Origin: an uncultured Lachnospiraceae bacterium
GTDB taxonomy: Bacteria > Bacillota > Clostridia > Lachnospirales > Lachnospiraceae
Assembly: GCA_947576945.1 (NCBI GenBank)
Contig: CANPTH010000032.1
Span: 1 to 49,896 of the forward strand
Length of the DNA: 49,896 nucleotides
Direction of reading: 5' to 3'
Shown: positions 1 to 8,677 of the stretch, in pieces
How positions within the stretch are numbered: position 1 is the stretch's first letter
Layout: the number at the start of each line of letters is the position of its first letter
Translations under genes and position numbers: made by a program
The notes under the pieces: model-generated
The model's database searches: none
Seen by the model: only the letters and a program-made list of their open reading frames with translations
What the model was told of the DNA's origin: nothing

Positions 1-1
1 T

Positions 2-169
2 TTGCAGAATTGGAGAAAAAACATTTTGGATAAATACAAGGTAAAAGTCAACCCTGGAGCAATCCGTGAATCAGACCACATTTACAAATATATTACAAAT
101 GAGAAATTGGCTCCTGAAAATGTCAAAGGACAGGTAGCATTGATGAACCATGCAAAACAGTTTATGTAG
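2..169 (+). CDS. 3' end of an unrecognised gene (partial)
   Basis: An open frame runs from the window edge to a TAG at 167-169, giving the last 55 residues of a protein whose start lies outside. The fragment is basic and hydrophilic, with a WRKNIL segment near the edge and an ending in NHAKQFM. I do not recognise the family. It is the only plus-strand gene end in this part of the window and converges on the NUDIX-like relic 27 bases further on. The codon usage looks natural and there are no stops in frame, but so short a fragment could also be part of a decayed gene. Confidence 0.45.
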   Translation: MQNWRKNILDKYKVKVNPGAIRESDHIYKYITNEKLAPENVKGQVALMNHAKQFM

Positions 170-195
170 TAACAATACAATATCAAGGACGAAAT

Positions 196-459
196 CTATA
201 AAACACATTCATTTGTTGCAACGCCAACATATAGCTTATCTGTCAGGCACCCCGCCGAATAATAATGTTCAACAACATATTTGGCCGTAAAGGGCATCTC
301 AAAACGGGTTATTTCGTCTATAGAAAACCACTTACAAATTCCTTCATTTGATTGTAAATGGTCATTGACATTATCTTTTGGAGTTGCAAAAAAAATAGTT
401 TTGTCTTATTTCACCTTTCGTATACGTATGACCACCTGCCGACCCAGTCCATACATTAT
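196..459 (-). pseudogene. NUDIX-type hydrolase relic (C-terminal half, frameshifted)
   Basis: On the minus strand this stretch encodes the C-terminal half of what looks like a NUDIX hydrolase. It reads through NNVWTGSAGGHTYTKGEIRQ, then, after a run of eight Ts (T7 would keep frame), FFATPKDN, WFSIDEITRFEMPFTAKYVV and LYVGVAT before a TAG at 196-198. The acidic WFSIDEI segment and the MPFTAKYVVEHY helix are typical of the C-terminal part of these proteins. The N-terminal half with the Nudix box is absent: upstream, the frame runs straight into the MATE gene, whose stop codon is at 460. It is therefore truncated and frameshifted. The family call rests on remembered sequence patterns. Confidence 0.5.
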
Positions 460-1920
460 TTACAACTCTGCCGCCTTCTTGCCGGTCCCGCTTCCCCAGT
501 TTAGTTTCAGCAGCACGATCAGCAACAGTACCGAACTCAGCGTCCAGGTCAGCGGATAGGCCCAGGAGATAGTCTTAAACACAGGATATACCCGCACCGC
601 CAGCGTCACATACACGATCCGCACGCCGCACCAAAACAGCAGCATCGTGATCATCGGTACAAACGCTTTGCCGCACCCGCGCATAATACCGGCCACGCAG
701 TGGGAGAATGCCAGCAGGAAGAAGAACGGCGCCACTGTCCTGGCGTGAATAACGCCAAATTCCACTGCATCCTGCGAATTCACGAAAAACCGCAGCGCAT
801 AAGGCGCCCACAGGTAGATCACCACCCCCACAAGCTCCGCCAGAACCATACCAGACAAAACGCCGAAAGCCGCGCCCCTTTTCGCCCGGTCCTGCTTCCC
901 TGCTCCCAGATTCTGGCTGATAAACGTGGGAAGCACCATAGACACACTCATGATCGGCAGGAACACGAACCCCTCGATCTTGGCATAAGCCCCATGTCCC
1001 GAGATCGCGTAGGCCCCGAAAGCATTGATATTGCTCTGAATCACGATATTGCCGATGCTGATCACCGAATTCTGGATCCCGGTGGGCAGCCCCTGCCCGA
1101 TGGCCTGCAGCAAAATATCTTTATGGAAAAGCGACTCACCTCCATATACCGCTCCCTTCCGCGGGTGCAGGGATCCAAACAGCCTCTTCAGATCCAGGCG
1201 CACGGTCTCGTCCTCCTCCCGGCACATCCGTACCAGACACAACACCACACTCAGCCCCTGAGCGATCACCGTGGCCACCGCCGCGCCGCCCGCTCCCCAG
1301 TGGAATCCCGCCACAAAAAGCAGATCCAGCGCCACATTCACCAGCGAGGAGAAGATCAGATAATACAACGGATGCAGACTGTCCCCCAGCGCCTGCATGA
1401 TGGACATACAGATGTTGTAGAGGATCACCGTAGCCACGCCCGCAAAATAAATGCGGAAATACAGCAGCGAATGTGGCATCACCTCCGCCGGCGTTTTCAT
1501 CCACGTAAGCAGCGTCGGTATAAAGAGCAGGCCCACCACCGTGGCCAGCACGGAAGATATCACACCGAACAGAAAGTTGGAATGAATCGCCTTCTGCACG
1601 CTTTTATAATCCTTCGCCCCATAATAGCGCGAAATGATGACCCCGCCACCCACTGCGATGCCATTAAAGAATCCGATGATCAGAAACGTCAGGCTGCCTC
1701 CGGAGCTGACCGCCGCGAAATTATTATTGTCCGCAAAGTTACCCACTACCCAGGCATCCGCCATATTGTAAAACTGCTGCAGCAGCTGCCCGAGAAAAAG
1801 CGGTATCGCAAACTGTATGATCTTCTTTACGATAGCCCCTTCCGTCAGGTCTATGCTCTGCGCATGGCCTCCCTGTCGATGATGCATGTGAAGTAATTTT
1901 CCCGTTTTTCCGTCTTTCAT
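460..1920 (-). CDS. MATE family efflux transporter
   Basis: A 486-residue multidrug and toxin extrusion (MATE/NorM-DinF) protein. These inner-membrane antiporters expel cationic drugs or metabolites using a Na+ or H+ gradient. The N-terminal region has the family's first helix block (IIQFAIPLFLGQLLQQFYNM, then ADAWVVGNF), followed by about twelve hydrophobic helices in two similar halves, and the length is usual for the family. The start is the ATG at 1920, preceded by GGAGG with a 5-base gap; an upstream frame to 1998 has no ribosome-binding site. It follows the iclR terminator and is probably transcribed separately. The substrate cannot be read from the sequence. Confidence 0.9.
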   Translation of the reverse strand: MKDGKTGKLLHMHHRQGGHAQSIDLTEGAIVKKIIQFAIPLFLGQLLQQFYNMADAWVVGNFADNNNFAAVSSGGSLTFLIIGFFNGIAVGGGVIISRYYGAKDYKSVQKAIHSNFLFGVISSVLATVVGLLFIPTLLTWMKTPAEVMPHSLLYFRIYFAGVATVILYNICMSIMQALGDSLHPLYYLIFSSLVNVALDLLFVAGFHWGAGGAAVATVIAQGLSVVLCLVRMCREEDETVRLDLKRLFGSLHPRKGAVYGGESLFHKDILLQAIGQGLPTGIQNSVISIGNIVIQSNINAFGAYAISGHGAYAKIEGFVFLPIMSVSMVLPTFISQNLGAGKQDRAKRGAAFGVLSGMVLAELVGVVIYLWAPYALRFFVNSQDAVEFGVIHARTVAPFFFLLAFSHCVAGIMRGCGKAFVPMITMLLFWCGVRIVYVTLAVRVYPVFKTISWAYPLTWTLSSVLLLIVLLKLNWGSGTGKKAAEL

Positions 1921-1969
1921 CTGTTCCTCCATTCCGAAGCGCTTTGCCATTCTTTCCAAAAACATAACA

Positions 1970-2009
1970 AAATCAGGAAAACGGTATAAACCTGTCATTT
2001 TCCTGATTT
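1970..2009 (-). terminator. Rho-independent terminator after the IclR gene
   Basis: A perfect 12-bp inverted repeat (1970-1981 with 1998-2009, arm AAATCAGGAAAA) encloses a 16-base loop. It lies between the iclR stop and the MATE start. On the minus strand the right arm runs into a T-rich stretch (TTTTGTTATGTTTTT), as expected for an intrinsic terminator closing the long catabolic operon. Confidence 0.6.
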
Positions 2010-2032
2010 ATGATTATAGTACGATCTTATAC

Positions 2033-2821
2033 TTACCCTTTCTTGCCCAGCCGCTTCGATATCTCACCGACCACTTCAAAGAGATAGGGGATCTTTTCCC
2101 GGATGCTTTCGGATGTCATCCTTGAGGTAGGCCCGCTGACACTTAATCCGGCCACCATCTTACCGGTATAGTCCCTGATCGGGACAGCGATACAGCGTAT
2201 CCCCATCTCACACTCTTCATTGTCGATGGCATACCCGCATTCCCGAATCCTGTCAAGCTGCTCCAGCATTTGCTCCAATGTTACGATCGTATTTTCCGTA
2301 TATTTGGCAAACCCCTTCTCCTCGTATAAATTCTCCAGCTGCTCTCTTGTATGTCCCAGCATAAACAGCTTGCCCACGCCTGTACAGTGCAGCGGTGCAA
2401 CTTTACCGATCCGCTGCGTGATGCTCAAGGCCCTCCATGCGCACTGGACTACTTCAAGATACACTACGGCCATATTCTCCTCTATGGACAGGTTGACGGT
2501 CTCCCCCAGATTCTGCGATATGTTTTTCATATACGGCAAACAGATATTGCGGATGTCGGTATGTATCTTTATATTGTCTGCGATCTCGCAGAACTTATAT
2601 GTCAGCGAATATCTTCCCGTGTCGTCCTGCACTGCAAAGCCCTTTTTCTCCAAAGCTGCCAGAAACCTCAGCGTGGTGCTCGCGTTCATGGATACCAGTG
2701 CCGCAATCTCCTGCAGTTTTACAGAATCCTGCTGCATGGAAAGCGCTTCGATCAGCGTAAGTAATTTCTCGGAAGACTGATTTGCCTCTGTCAGTTTATT
2801 TGCCTGTTTAATATTTGCCAA
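2033..2821 (-). CDS. IclR family transcriptional regulator
   Basis: A 262-residue IclR-type regulator. The N-terminal winged helix-turn-helix (about residues 15-75) contains VKLQEIAALVSMNASTTLRF and LEKKGFAVQDDTGRYSL. It is followed by the IclR effector-binding domain, which carries LHCTGVGKLFMLG and IRCIAVPIRD. Such proteins bind short palindromes and respond to small organic acids or sugar-acid intermediates. I prefer the TTG at 2821, because AGGTGG lies 5 bases upstream; the GTG at 2830 directly abuts that sequence. It sits at the end of the catabolic gene series, and the palindrome at 16057-16081 is its likely target. That link is inferred from IclR-type operator symmetry and has not been shown. 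Confidence 0.9.
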   Translation of the reverse strand: MANIKQANKLTEANQSSEKLLTLIEALSMQQDSVKLQEIAALVSMNASTTLRFLAALEKKGFAVQDDTGRYSLTYKFCEIADNIKIHTDIRNICLPYMKNISQNLGETVNLSIEENMAVVYLEVVQCAWRALSITQRIGKVAPLHCTGVGKLFMLGHTREQLENLYEEKGFAKYTENTIVTLEQMLEQLDRIRECGYAIDNEECEMGIRCIAVPIRDYTGKMVAGLSVSGPTSRMTSESIREKIPYLFEVVGEISKRLGKKG

Positions 2822-3095
2822 TGGAGCCACCTCTCACAAATGCTGTCCAGGCATCCACATTCTGCCTGTAAATTATTTCTGCAACAATTAACTATCTGCC
2901 GCCATGATAGAAACCATTATGATTACTTTATCATGTTTTCTCATACTCAACAACTTTATATTTAATTTTTTCGTTTATTCTCCACCAAAATACACGTTCC
3001 GCATCCCGCCCCGACAGAAACAGGACAGCAAAACAGCAGGGACTCCTCAGAATCTCTGCTGCCCGCAAACTATAGTAAACGAAATTTCTAATGTT

Positions 3096-3121
3096 GTTTA
3101 CTGAGGGTACCCTCAGTGAAC
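3096..3121. repeat. Palindrome at the left end of the paired-hairpin element
   Basis: GTTTACTGAGGG, a TA centre and CCCTCAGTGAAC form a 26-base palindrome with one T/G mismatch. The right arm is the start of the 19-bp terminal repeat of the larger element, so the left end carries an extra inverted copy of the terminal sequence. This may be the scar of a neighbouring or nested copy. Confidence 0.6.
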
Positions 3122-3384
3122 AAAGGTACACACGGTCGGTAAAGAATCAATTTCATCCCCTGCTGCGTTGCTTTCATTCCGTGTACGTCCAGTACACGTC
3201 AATCAAGCGCCTTGCAGGGATTGAAATTGCCTTCTTTCCGACTCTTCGACCCTGACCATGGATATTTGAGTGATTTCCAAGGCGGACGATTGAGGCGTAC
3301 CGGACGTACGCCGATTGAGGACAACGCAGAAAACCGCTCAAATATCATGGTTCAGGGCGTGTATTCCTTTGTTCACTGAGGGTA
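3108..3384. repeat. Paired-hairpin interspersed element (REPIN/MITE-like)
   Basis: This non-coding 277-bp stretch occupies most of the gap between the dehydrogenase and iclR. It is bounded by perfect 19-bp inverted ends (3108-3126 and 3366-3384, arm TACCCTCAGTGAACAAAGG). Inside are two long imperfect hairpins. The first has arms at about 3133-3163 and 3214-3242. The second has arms at 3250-3270 and 3337-3357. Their cores (about 3161-3216 and 3277-3330) are similar to each other in opposite orientation, sharing CTGCGTTG, GTACGTCC, TCAATC and CGCCTTG. Two REP-like hairpins in inverted orientation is the layout of REPIN/BIME elements. No transposase is encoded. A 45-bp piece of the left end recurs at 20580-20624. 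Confidence 0.75.
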
Positions 3385-3387
3385 TAT

Positions 3388-4341
3388 TCAATTGACGACA
3401 TTAACCGGTTTCCCTTCCGTGAATGCCTTCAAATTTGAAACTGCAATATCCATCAGCCTCTGCCGGCTTTCTTTCGGAGCCCAGGCGATATGCGGCGTGA
3501 GAATACTGTTATAACATCCCAGTAAGGGATTGTCGGGCAGGATGGGTTCCGTGGATACCACGTCACAGGCTGCCGCATATACCTTCTTCTCCCGCAGGGC
3601 TTTCGCCAGATCGTCCTCTCGGATCAACGGCCCGCGGCTGGTATTGATCAGGATTACACCATCCTTCATCCTGGCAATATTCTCCGCGTTGATGATCCCT
3701 TCCGTCTCCGGAAAGAGCGGACAGTGCAGGGAGATCACATCCGATCCCGCCAGCAGTTCGTCCAACGAAACATAGCGGGCTGTTTTCTTTCCTTCCTCAT
3801 TCGGAAACTGATCATAAGCCAGAACCTCCATCCCGAACGCCAGCGCCAGTTTTCCTACTGCCTGCCCGATACGTCCAAACCCAATGATTCCCATTGTTTT
3901 ACCGGACAATTCCATGAGCGGGTATTTCCAGAAACACCAGTCGCTGTTATTCGACCATTCTCCCCGCTTCACCGCATCCGAATGCTCCGCAACATGATGG
4001 CAGATCTCCAAAAGCAGAGCGAACACCATCTGTGCTACCGCCGTTGTGCCATAGGTCGGGATATTGCAGACCGGGACACCATGTTCTCCTGCCGCTTTCA
4101 CATCCACTACATTGTAGCCGGTGGCAAGTACGCCTACATACTTGATCTTGTCACACTTTTCAAATACTTCTCTGCCCAGCGGTGTTTTGTTCACGATGAC
4201 AGCTTCCGCGTCCCCGATCCGCTCCACCACATCCTCTCCGGATGTCCTGTCATATACTGTCAGTTCCCCCAGTTCTTCAAATCCACTCCAGCTTAAATCT
4301 CCCGGATTCTCCGTATAACCGTCTAATACTACTATTTTCAA
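3388..4341 (-). CDS. D-2-hydroxyacid dehydrogenase (NAD-binding)
   Basis: A 317-residue member of the D-isomer-specific 2-hydroxyacid dehydrogenases, which reduce 2-keto acids such as hydroxypyruvate or glyoxylate with NAD(P)H. The Rossmann motif is MGIIGFGRIGQAVG. The three catalytic residues are visible: Arg in INTSRGPLI, Glu in VVSTEPILPDNP and His in LTPHIAWAPKESR. The preferred start is a TTG at 4341 with GGAGG 5 bases upstream; the ATG at 4353 overlaps that GGAGG and has no site of its own. It follows the isomerase gene by 52 bases. Together with the carboligase-like and isomerase genes, a hydroxypyruvate or glycerate reductase role is plausible, but the substrate is not proved. Confidence 0.88.
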   Translation of the reverse strand: MKIVVLDGYTENPGDLSWSGFEELGELTVYDRTSGEDVVERIGDAEAVIVNKTPLGREVFEKCDKIKYVGVLATGYNVVDVKAAGEHGVPVCNIPTYGTTAVAQMVFALLLEICHHVAEHSDAVKRGEWSNNSDWCFWKYPLMELSGKTMGIIGFGRIGQAVGKLALAFGMEVLAYDQFPNEEGKKTARYVSLDELLAGSDVISLHCPLFPETEGIINAENIARMKDGVILINTSRGPLIREDDLAKALREKKVYAAACDVVSTEPILPDNPLLGCYNSILTPHIAWAPKESRQRLMDIAVSNLKAFTEGKPVNVVN

Positions 4342-4393
4342 TTTATCCTCCATTCCGAAACGGATTCCGACCAGTTTCTATTCCACCATGTCC

Positions 4394-5296
4394 TCAATCT
4401 TCCAACAATGCCCAGGCTCTGTTGATCACCCGCTTTGTTCCGGCCAGGATCAGATCCCCGTCTTCTCCCTTCCAGGGTTTCACCTCGAAGGAAAGCACAT
4501 ACGGATCCTGAGGATTCAGAAAGCCTTCCTCCTTCAACACCTGGAAAAACTCCAGAAGCTGATCCGTATCATTGGCACTTTCGGGATAACCAAACCTCGG
4601 ATGCTGATCGCCATAGGCCTCGCAGCCTTTCTTCACCACCGCATTCCCGATATGGAAATGCGTAATATAGGGACGCAGCGTGCGTACCACAAACCGGGAA
4701 GTCTCATAGGTGGTCGGAAAATGGGACAGATCCACAATCAACCCGAAATTACTGCACCTGCTTCTCATATCGGCGGCAAAAGCAGCCGCATAGGGCGCCG
4801 GTCCGATCAGGGAAGCCTTATCCATATCATAATCGAACACTTCCAGTTCCACGCTCATTCCCTTCGCAGCGGCGTAATTACACACATTCTGCGTGGTCTT
4901 CAAAAGCTGCCTGTAAGCCTCCTCTTTAGTCGCTTCCTCCCATTTGCCGGCAAGAAAAGCAATGCCACGGGCACCAAGATACTCCGCTTCGTCCACCGCC
5001 TCGATCAGGGTCCGCTCCGCCTTTTCCCTGCCCGCTTCGTCAATATCATTGGGATTCAGTCCCGAACCCAAAAGTCTTGGCTGCGCCCCATAGCATACTC
5101 TCATATGCGCCTGCTCCAACATCTCTTTGGCTTTTGCACGTTTCTCGTCATCCGTAAACTGCGTCACCTCAAGAGCATCAAAATAATCGTCACAACCGAG
5201 GCTTTTAATGGAGGCGAGCACCTCATAATCCACCGGCGGATGGCTCATCCACTGGATCGTCCCGATCTGAAAATATTTGTGGATAGAATCTTTCAT
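4394..5296 (-). CDS. Sugar phosphate isomerase/epimerase family TIM-barrel protein
   Basis: A 300-residue protein of the xylose-isomerase-like (AP endonuclease 2) TIM-barrel superfamily, which includes hydroxypyruvate isomerase, IolE/IolI and various epimerases. Likely divalent-metal ligands are Glu150/152 in SVELEVFDYD, Asp189 in LIVDLSHFP, His213/215 in THFHIGNAV and a late Glu in LSFEVKPW. The N-terminus (FQIGTIQWM) fits the first barrel strand. Its position between a glyoxylate-carboligase-like gene and a hydroxyacid dehydrogenase gene suggests a hydroxypyruvate-isomerase-like step, but it is not obviously orthologous to E. coli Hyi. Gap of 184 bases to the upstream gene. Confidence 0.8.
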   Translation of the reverse strand: MKDSIHKYFQIGTIQWMSHPPVDYEVLASIKSLGCDDYFDALEVTQFTDDEKRAKAKEMLEQAHMRVCYGAQPRLLGSGLNPNDIDEAGREKAERTLIEAVDEAEYLGARGIAFLAGKWEEATKEEAYRQLLKTTQNVCNYAAAKGMSVELEVFDYDMDKASLIGPAPYAAAFAADMRSRCSNFGLIVDLSHFPTTYETSRFVVRTLRPYITHFHIGNAVVKKGCEAYGDQHPRFGYPESANDTDQLLEFFQVLKEEGFLNPQDPYVLSFEVKPWKGEDGDLILAGTKRVINRAWALLED

Positions 5297-5341
5297 TCTT
5301 ACTTTCTCCCTTCTTTCTTCTCAACCTTTATACATTCTCAC

Positions 5342-5363
5342 GGCCTTTGCCAGGGCAAAGGCC
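5342..5363 (-). other. Intercistronic hairpin upstream of the isomerase gene
   Basis: A perfect 9-bp stem (GGCCTTTGC, 4-base loop, GCAAAGGCC) lies in the 184-base gap between the ThDP enzyme and the isomerase. No T-run follows, so it is more likely an mRNA processing or stabilising structure than a terminator. The same gap holds a tandem duplication of about 13 bases (ATTCATTTCCGTG/A) around 5412-5438. Confidence 0.5.
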
Positions 5364-5480
5364 ATTTGCAGTAAATACAAAGACCTGGCTGAACTGTTAC
5401 GTCTTTCTATCATTCATTTCCGTGATTCATTTCCGTAATTTTATTCCACATTGCCTGATAGGATAGAGCCAGTCAGGCCG

Positions 5481-7166
5481 TTATGCTTCCGGAGCCCATG
5501 ATTTCACTGCTGCGATGGAACCGCCCATATCACAGAGCTGTTCTTTCACACAGATAGCGTCGATGATGTACGTCTTTCCGGACACTTTCGCACGCTCCAA
5601 AGCTGCCGTCAGCTCCTGCGGTGTGAATACACGCTCACCCATGCAGCCAAACCCTTCCGCTACCTTCACATAATCCATCGTGCCATCCTGATTATAAGGC
5701 ATTGATACCGCATACTCATAGCCATATGCCCCTTTCTGGTTCTGCCGGATCAGTCCCAGATTTGCATTGTTAACGATCACCACGATAACAGGCCTGTCAA
5801 ATACGGCACAGACTGCAATCTCTTCCACCATAAAGGTAAAACCGAAATCTCCCAGCACCGTCACACTGTACCGCTCCGGATGGGCCACCTTTGCCCCAAA
5901 TGCCGCCGGAATATCAAATCCAAGCGTCCCGGCTCCTCCCGACGGAAGGTAACGGCGCGGCCTGTCGATCTGCTGCAGCTGTCCGGACCAGATCTGCACG
6001 ATACCGCAGCCGGTGGTAAACATCGTATCCTCATCAAATGCCTTGTTGATCTCATGGAACACACGATGAGGCATGATCGGCACCGTATCGTAATCGGTTC
6101 TGCGCGCCATCTTTTCCCGCAGAGCCGGAAGCTCTTTCACCCGCGGATTGTCGGAAGGGGCGAGACCCTTTCGCTCCGCCGCCTGTGTCAATGCACGGAT
6201 TGCCAGCGCCGCATCGGAAACGATTCCCAGATCCGGCTCAAATACCTTGCCGATCTGCTTCGGTTCAATATCGATATGTATGAACCTGCGTTCCCCGCGG
6301 TATACTTTCAGATCACCGGTATGCCTGTCGGAGAAGCGGCATCCGACTGCCAGAACAACATCCGACTCCAGCATATACTTATTTCCAACGGGCTGTCCCA
6401 CCTGTATACCGGCATGACCGGCATTTAAAGGATGCCCCGACGGAATTCCACCCTTTGCCATATAGGTGGTTATCACGGGAATCTGATACTTTTCGGCAAA
6501 GGCAATCAGTTCCGGTTCGGACTCCGACAAGGTCACCCCGCCGCCCATGATAATGACCGGGCTTTTGGCAGACGCCAGCATGTCAATGGCCTGATCGATC
6601 AGTTCCTGATCCGGCAAAACCTGTTCAACCTCTTTCGCCTCATACTGTGCTATATCAAATTCCAGCTCTGCCATCTGCACATCCAGCGGGAAATCAATCA
6701 GCACCGGGCCAGGCTTTCCGGCACGCATCAAATAGAAGGCCTCCCGCAGCATCTCCGGCACCTCTTCCGCTTTCATCGGACGAAATACCTTCTTGGTCAC
6801 TGTCCCGGCAATGCTCACCATATCTACACACTGAAAAGGATCCATGGAAAGCTGCCAGGTATTGGCCTGACCCACCATAGCCAACATCGGGATTGAATCG
6901 ATATTGGCCGTATAAAGCCCTGTCACAAAATTTGTCGCCCCCGGACCCGCAGTGCAGATCGCCAGCGCGATCTTATGGCCTGCCCGATAATAAGCGTCTG
7001 CCGCATGGGTACAGGCTTCCTCATGCCGCATCCCATAATGGCTGATGGGCGCATTCTCTAAATATTTGTATACCGCATTGATCCCTGCTCCCGGAATCCC
7101 GAAGGCGTCGGTGATTCCTTCCTTTACCATGATCTGAACTGCGGCTTCTCCTGCTGTTATCCTCAT
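5481..7166 (-). CDS. ThDP-dependent enzyme, glyoxylate-carboligase-like
   Basis: A 561-residue enzyme with the three-domain acetohydroxyacid synthase/glyoxylate carboligase fold. Glyoxylate carboligase condenses two glyoxylates to tartronate semialdehyde. Similarity to E. coli Gcl, judged by eye, runs throughout: FGIPGAGINAVY near the start, a PDLGIVSDA segment, and a ThDP/Mg motif that reads GDF...VNNANLGLIRQ rather than the usual GDG...NN, as in Gcl. It differs in keeping a Glu in RHEEA (Glu49 here), where E. coli Gcl has Val51. The start at 7166 has AGGAG upstream; the frame to 7190 lacks a site. Another 2-keto-acid carboligase or lyase activity remains possible. Confidence 0.85.
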   Translation of the reverse strand: MRITAGEAAVQIMVKEGITDAFGIPGAGINAVYKYLENAPISHYGMRHEEACTHAADAYYRAGHKIALAICTAGPGATNFVTGLYTANIDSIPMLAMVGQANTWQLSMDPFQCVDMVSIAGTVTKKVFRPMKAEEVPEMLREAFYLMRAGKPGPVLIDFPLDVQMAELEFDIAQYEAKEVEQVLPDQELIDQAIDMLASAKSPVIIMGGGVTLSESEPELIAFAEKYQIPVITTYMAKGGIPSGHPLNAGHAGIQVGQPVGNKYMLESDVVLAVGCRFSDRHTGDLKVYRGERRFIHIDIEPKQIGKVFEPDLGIVSDAALAIRALTQAAERKGLAPSDNPRVKELPALREKMARRTDYDTVPIMPHRVFHEINKAFDEDTMFTTGCGIVQIWSGQLQQIDRPRRYLPSGGAGTLGFDIPAAFGAKVAHPERYSVTVLGDFGFTFMVEEIAVCAVFDRPVIVVIVNNANLGLIRQNQKGAYGYEYAVSMPYNQDGTMDYVKVAEGFGCMGERVFTPQELTAALERAKVSGKTYIIDAICVKEQLCDMGGSIAAVKSWAPEA

Positions 7167-7211
7167 ACTTTTGCTCCTCTCCTGTCTCAATTCGGAAGAA
7201 TTTCGTCTTTC

Positions 7212-8603
7212 TCATTCTTTATAATTTACCGGTTCTGTCTCAAACCAGACATTCCCCTTCTCCAACGCTGCTCTCAACGTCCCATACGGCAGTTCCCTGA
7301 CGTCAGCAATGCCCTGTAATGCACTGAGCGCTGCCGCCGTTCCGGCCGCCTGCCCCTGTCCCATACAGGACACCGTATTGCGGGTGGACATGTGAGCATC
7401 GTGATCGGATGTAATCATCATGCCAATAGAAAATAAATTGGTCAATTTCTTCGGCACGATAGCGCGATACGGGATCCCGTAAGTTCCTCCGTTCTTCACC
7501 TGAAATTTAGGCGCTTCATCATGAAAACCGTAGGTAAAGATATCATCCGCGAAATGCGTTGCGTTAATGATCTCTTCATTGCTCAGGTCATATTCGCATT
7601 CGATACAGCGTGCCCGGCGGATGGTGATGGCCGGAGCCGTCCTGGCGATAAATGCGTCCTGGCTTCCGGGAATCACATCCTTAAGCAGCTTTAAGGCTCC
7701 CTGCTGTCTTCTGCGCAGCTCAAACTCCGCGTCCGAGAGCGCTTCTGCGTTAACCGGGCTCTCAGGCATCATATAATTAAGTTTAATAAACATAAAGTAG
7801 TTGTCATGCAATGTGGTCGTAACCGTATGCATACCAAGTGCGCGGGCACGGGCTCCAAAATCTCCCGGCAGACTCTCCCAGTTGCCGTCCACGCGGATCA
7901 GCTTTCCCTCTCTGCCGTCTCTCGGCCCGTAAGCAAATTCCTTCAGCGCACCATTTTCCTTCAGGAAACTGTAATAGCTGTCAATATCGATACCACCGAT
8001 GCCCATGCTGTTGGCAACCGCATAGTCATTCGGCTCCGTGTAGGGCGCACCGGCGCGGGCCGACAGGTCGCCATAGCCTGTAGCATCGATGAACACCCTG
8101 CCCATAAGCGCTCCACAACCCTCATGGGATTCCGTGATAATGCCCTTAATGCTGTTACCTTCCGTCACGGCATCCACCACCATCGTATTTAAGAACACCT
8201 GAACACCGGCTTCCCGCAGCATCTGCAGCGCTGTATATTTATAGAGTTCCACATCCACGCAGAGGGCGTCAGAATCATATCCGTAATTCATCATCGTCTC
8301 GTTATGGCCGGACGCACCGCCGACTTTTGTCAAACGATCAATAAACTCTTCCGGAATCCCTCTGACGATCTTCTTCTTCTCCACCCCCGGAAACGGTTTC
8401 CAGAGATTATAGAAACTGTGCAGTCCGCATCCGCCCTCCGCTGCAATTCCGCCTGCATATCCCTTGTACTCCACCACCGCCGTCCTCGCGCCGGCTCTCG
8501 CAGCGGCCAGTGCAGCGATAACGCCGCCTGTTCCTGCCCCGCAGACCACCACATCAAATTCTTTTGCATTTACCCGTATTTTCGGGCGAATTATATAATC
8601 CAT
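7212..8603 (-). CDS. FAD-dependent oxidoreductase (first of two paralogues)
   Basis: A 463-residue flavoprotein of the FAD_oxidored (PF12831-like) group. The N-terminal dinucleotide fold shows VVVCGAGTGGVIAALAAARA with an acidic residue ending the second strand (VVEYKGYAGG). A second FAD-contacting strand is FIDATGYGDLSA. The C-terminus has STRNTVSCMGQGQAAGTAAA, typical of this group. The family oxidises diverse hydroxyl or amine substrates and no specific substrate can be assigned. It lies 45 bases upstream of the ThDP-enzyme gene and 74 bases downstream of a clear paralogue. There is no signal peptide, so it should be cytoplasmic. Whether the two act as a pair or in sequence is unknown. Confidence 0.85.
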   Translation of the reverse strand: MDYIIRPKIRVNAKEFDVVVCGAGTGGVIAALAAARAGARTAVVEYKGYAGGIAAEGGCGLHSFYNLWKPFPGVEKKKIVRGIPEEFIDRLTKVGGASGHNETMMNYGYDSDALCVDVELYKYTALQMLREAGVQVFLNTMVVDAVTEGNSIKGIITESHEGCGALMGRVFIDATGYGDLSARAGAPYTEPNDYAVANSMGIGGIDIDSYYSFLKENGALKEFAYGPRDGREGKLIRVDGNWESLPGDFGARARALGMHTVTTTLHDNYFMFIKLNYMMPESPVNAEALSDAEFELRRRQQGALKLLKDVIPGSQDAFIARTAPAITIRRARCIECEYDLSNEEIINATHFADDIFTYGFHDEAPKFQVKNGGTYGIPYRAIVPKKLTNLFSIGMMITSDHDAHMSTRNTVSCMGQGQAAGTAAALSALQGIADVRELPYGTLRAALEKGNVWFETEPVNYKE

Positions 8604-8677
8604 AAGCTTACCTGCACCTTTCTGTCCTTTTCCCTCATCCTATCGTAAACGGCATGACAAATTTCTGTTACCGTTCT

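Noticed and set aside
281..559. Small plus-strand open frame near the left edge
   Set aside because: It overlaps the NUDIX relic and the MATE 3' end on the other strand and shows no family features.
700..1896. Plus-strand open frame of 398 codons
   Set aside because: It lies opposite the MATE gene and yields an Arg/His/Gln-rich sequence typical of antisense reading.
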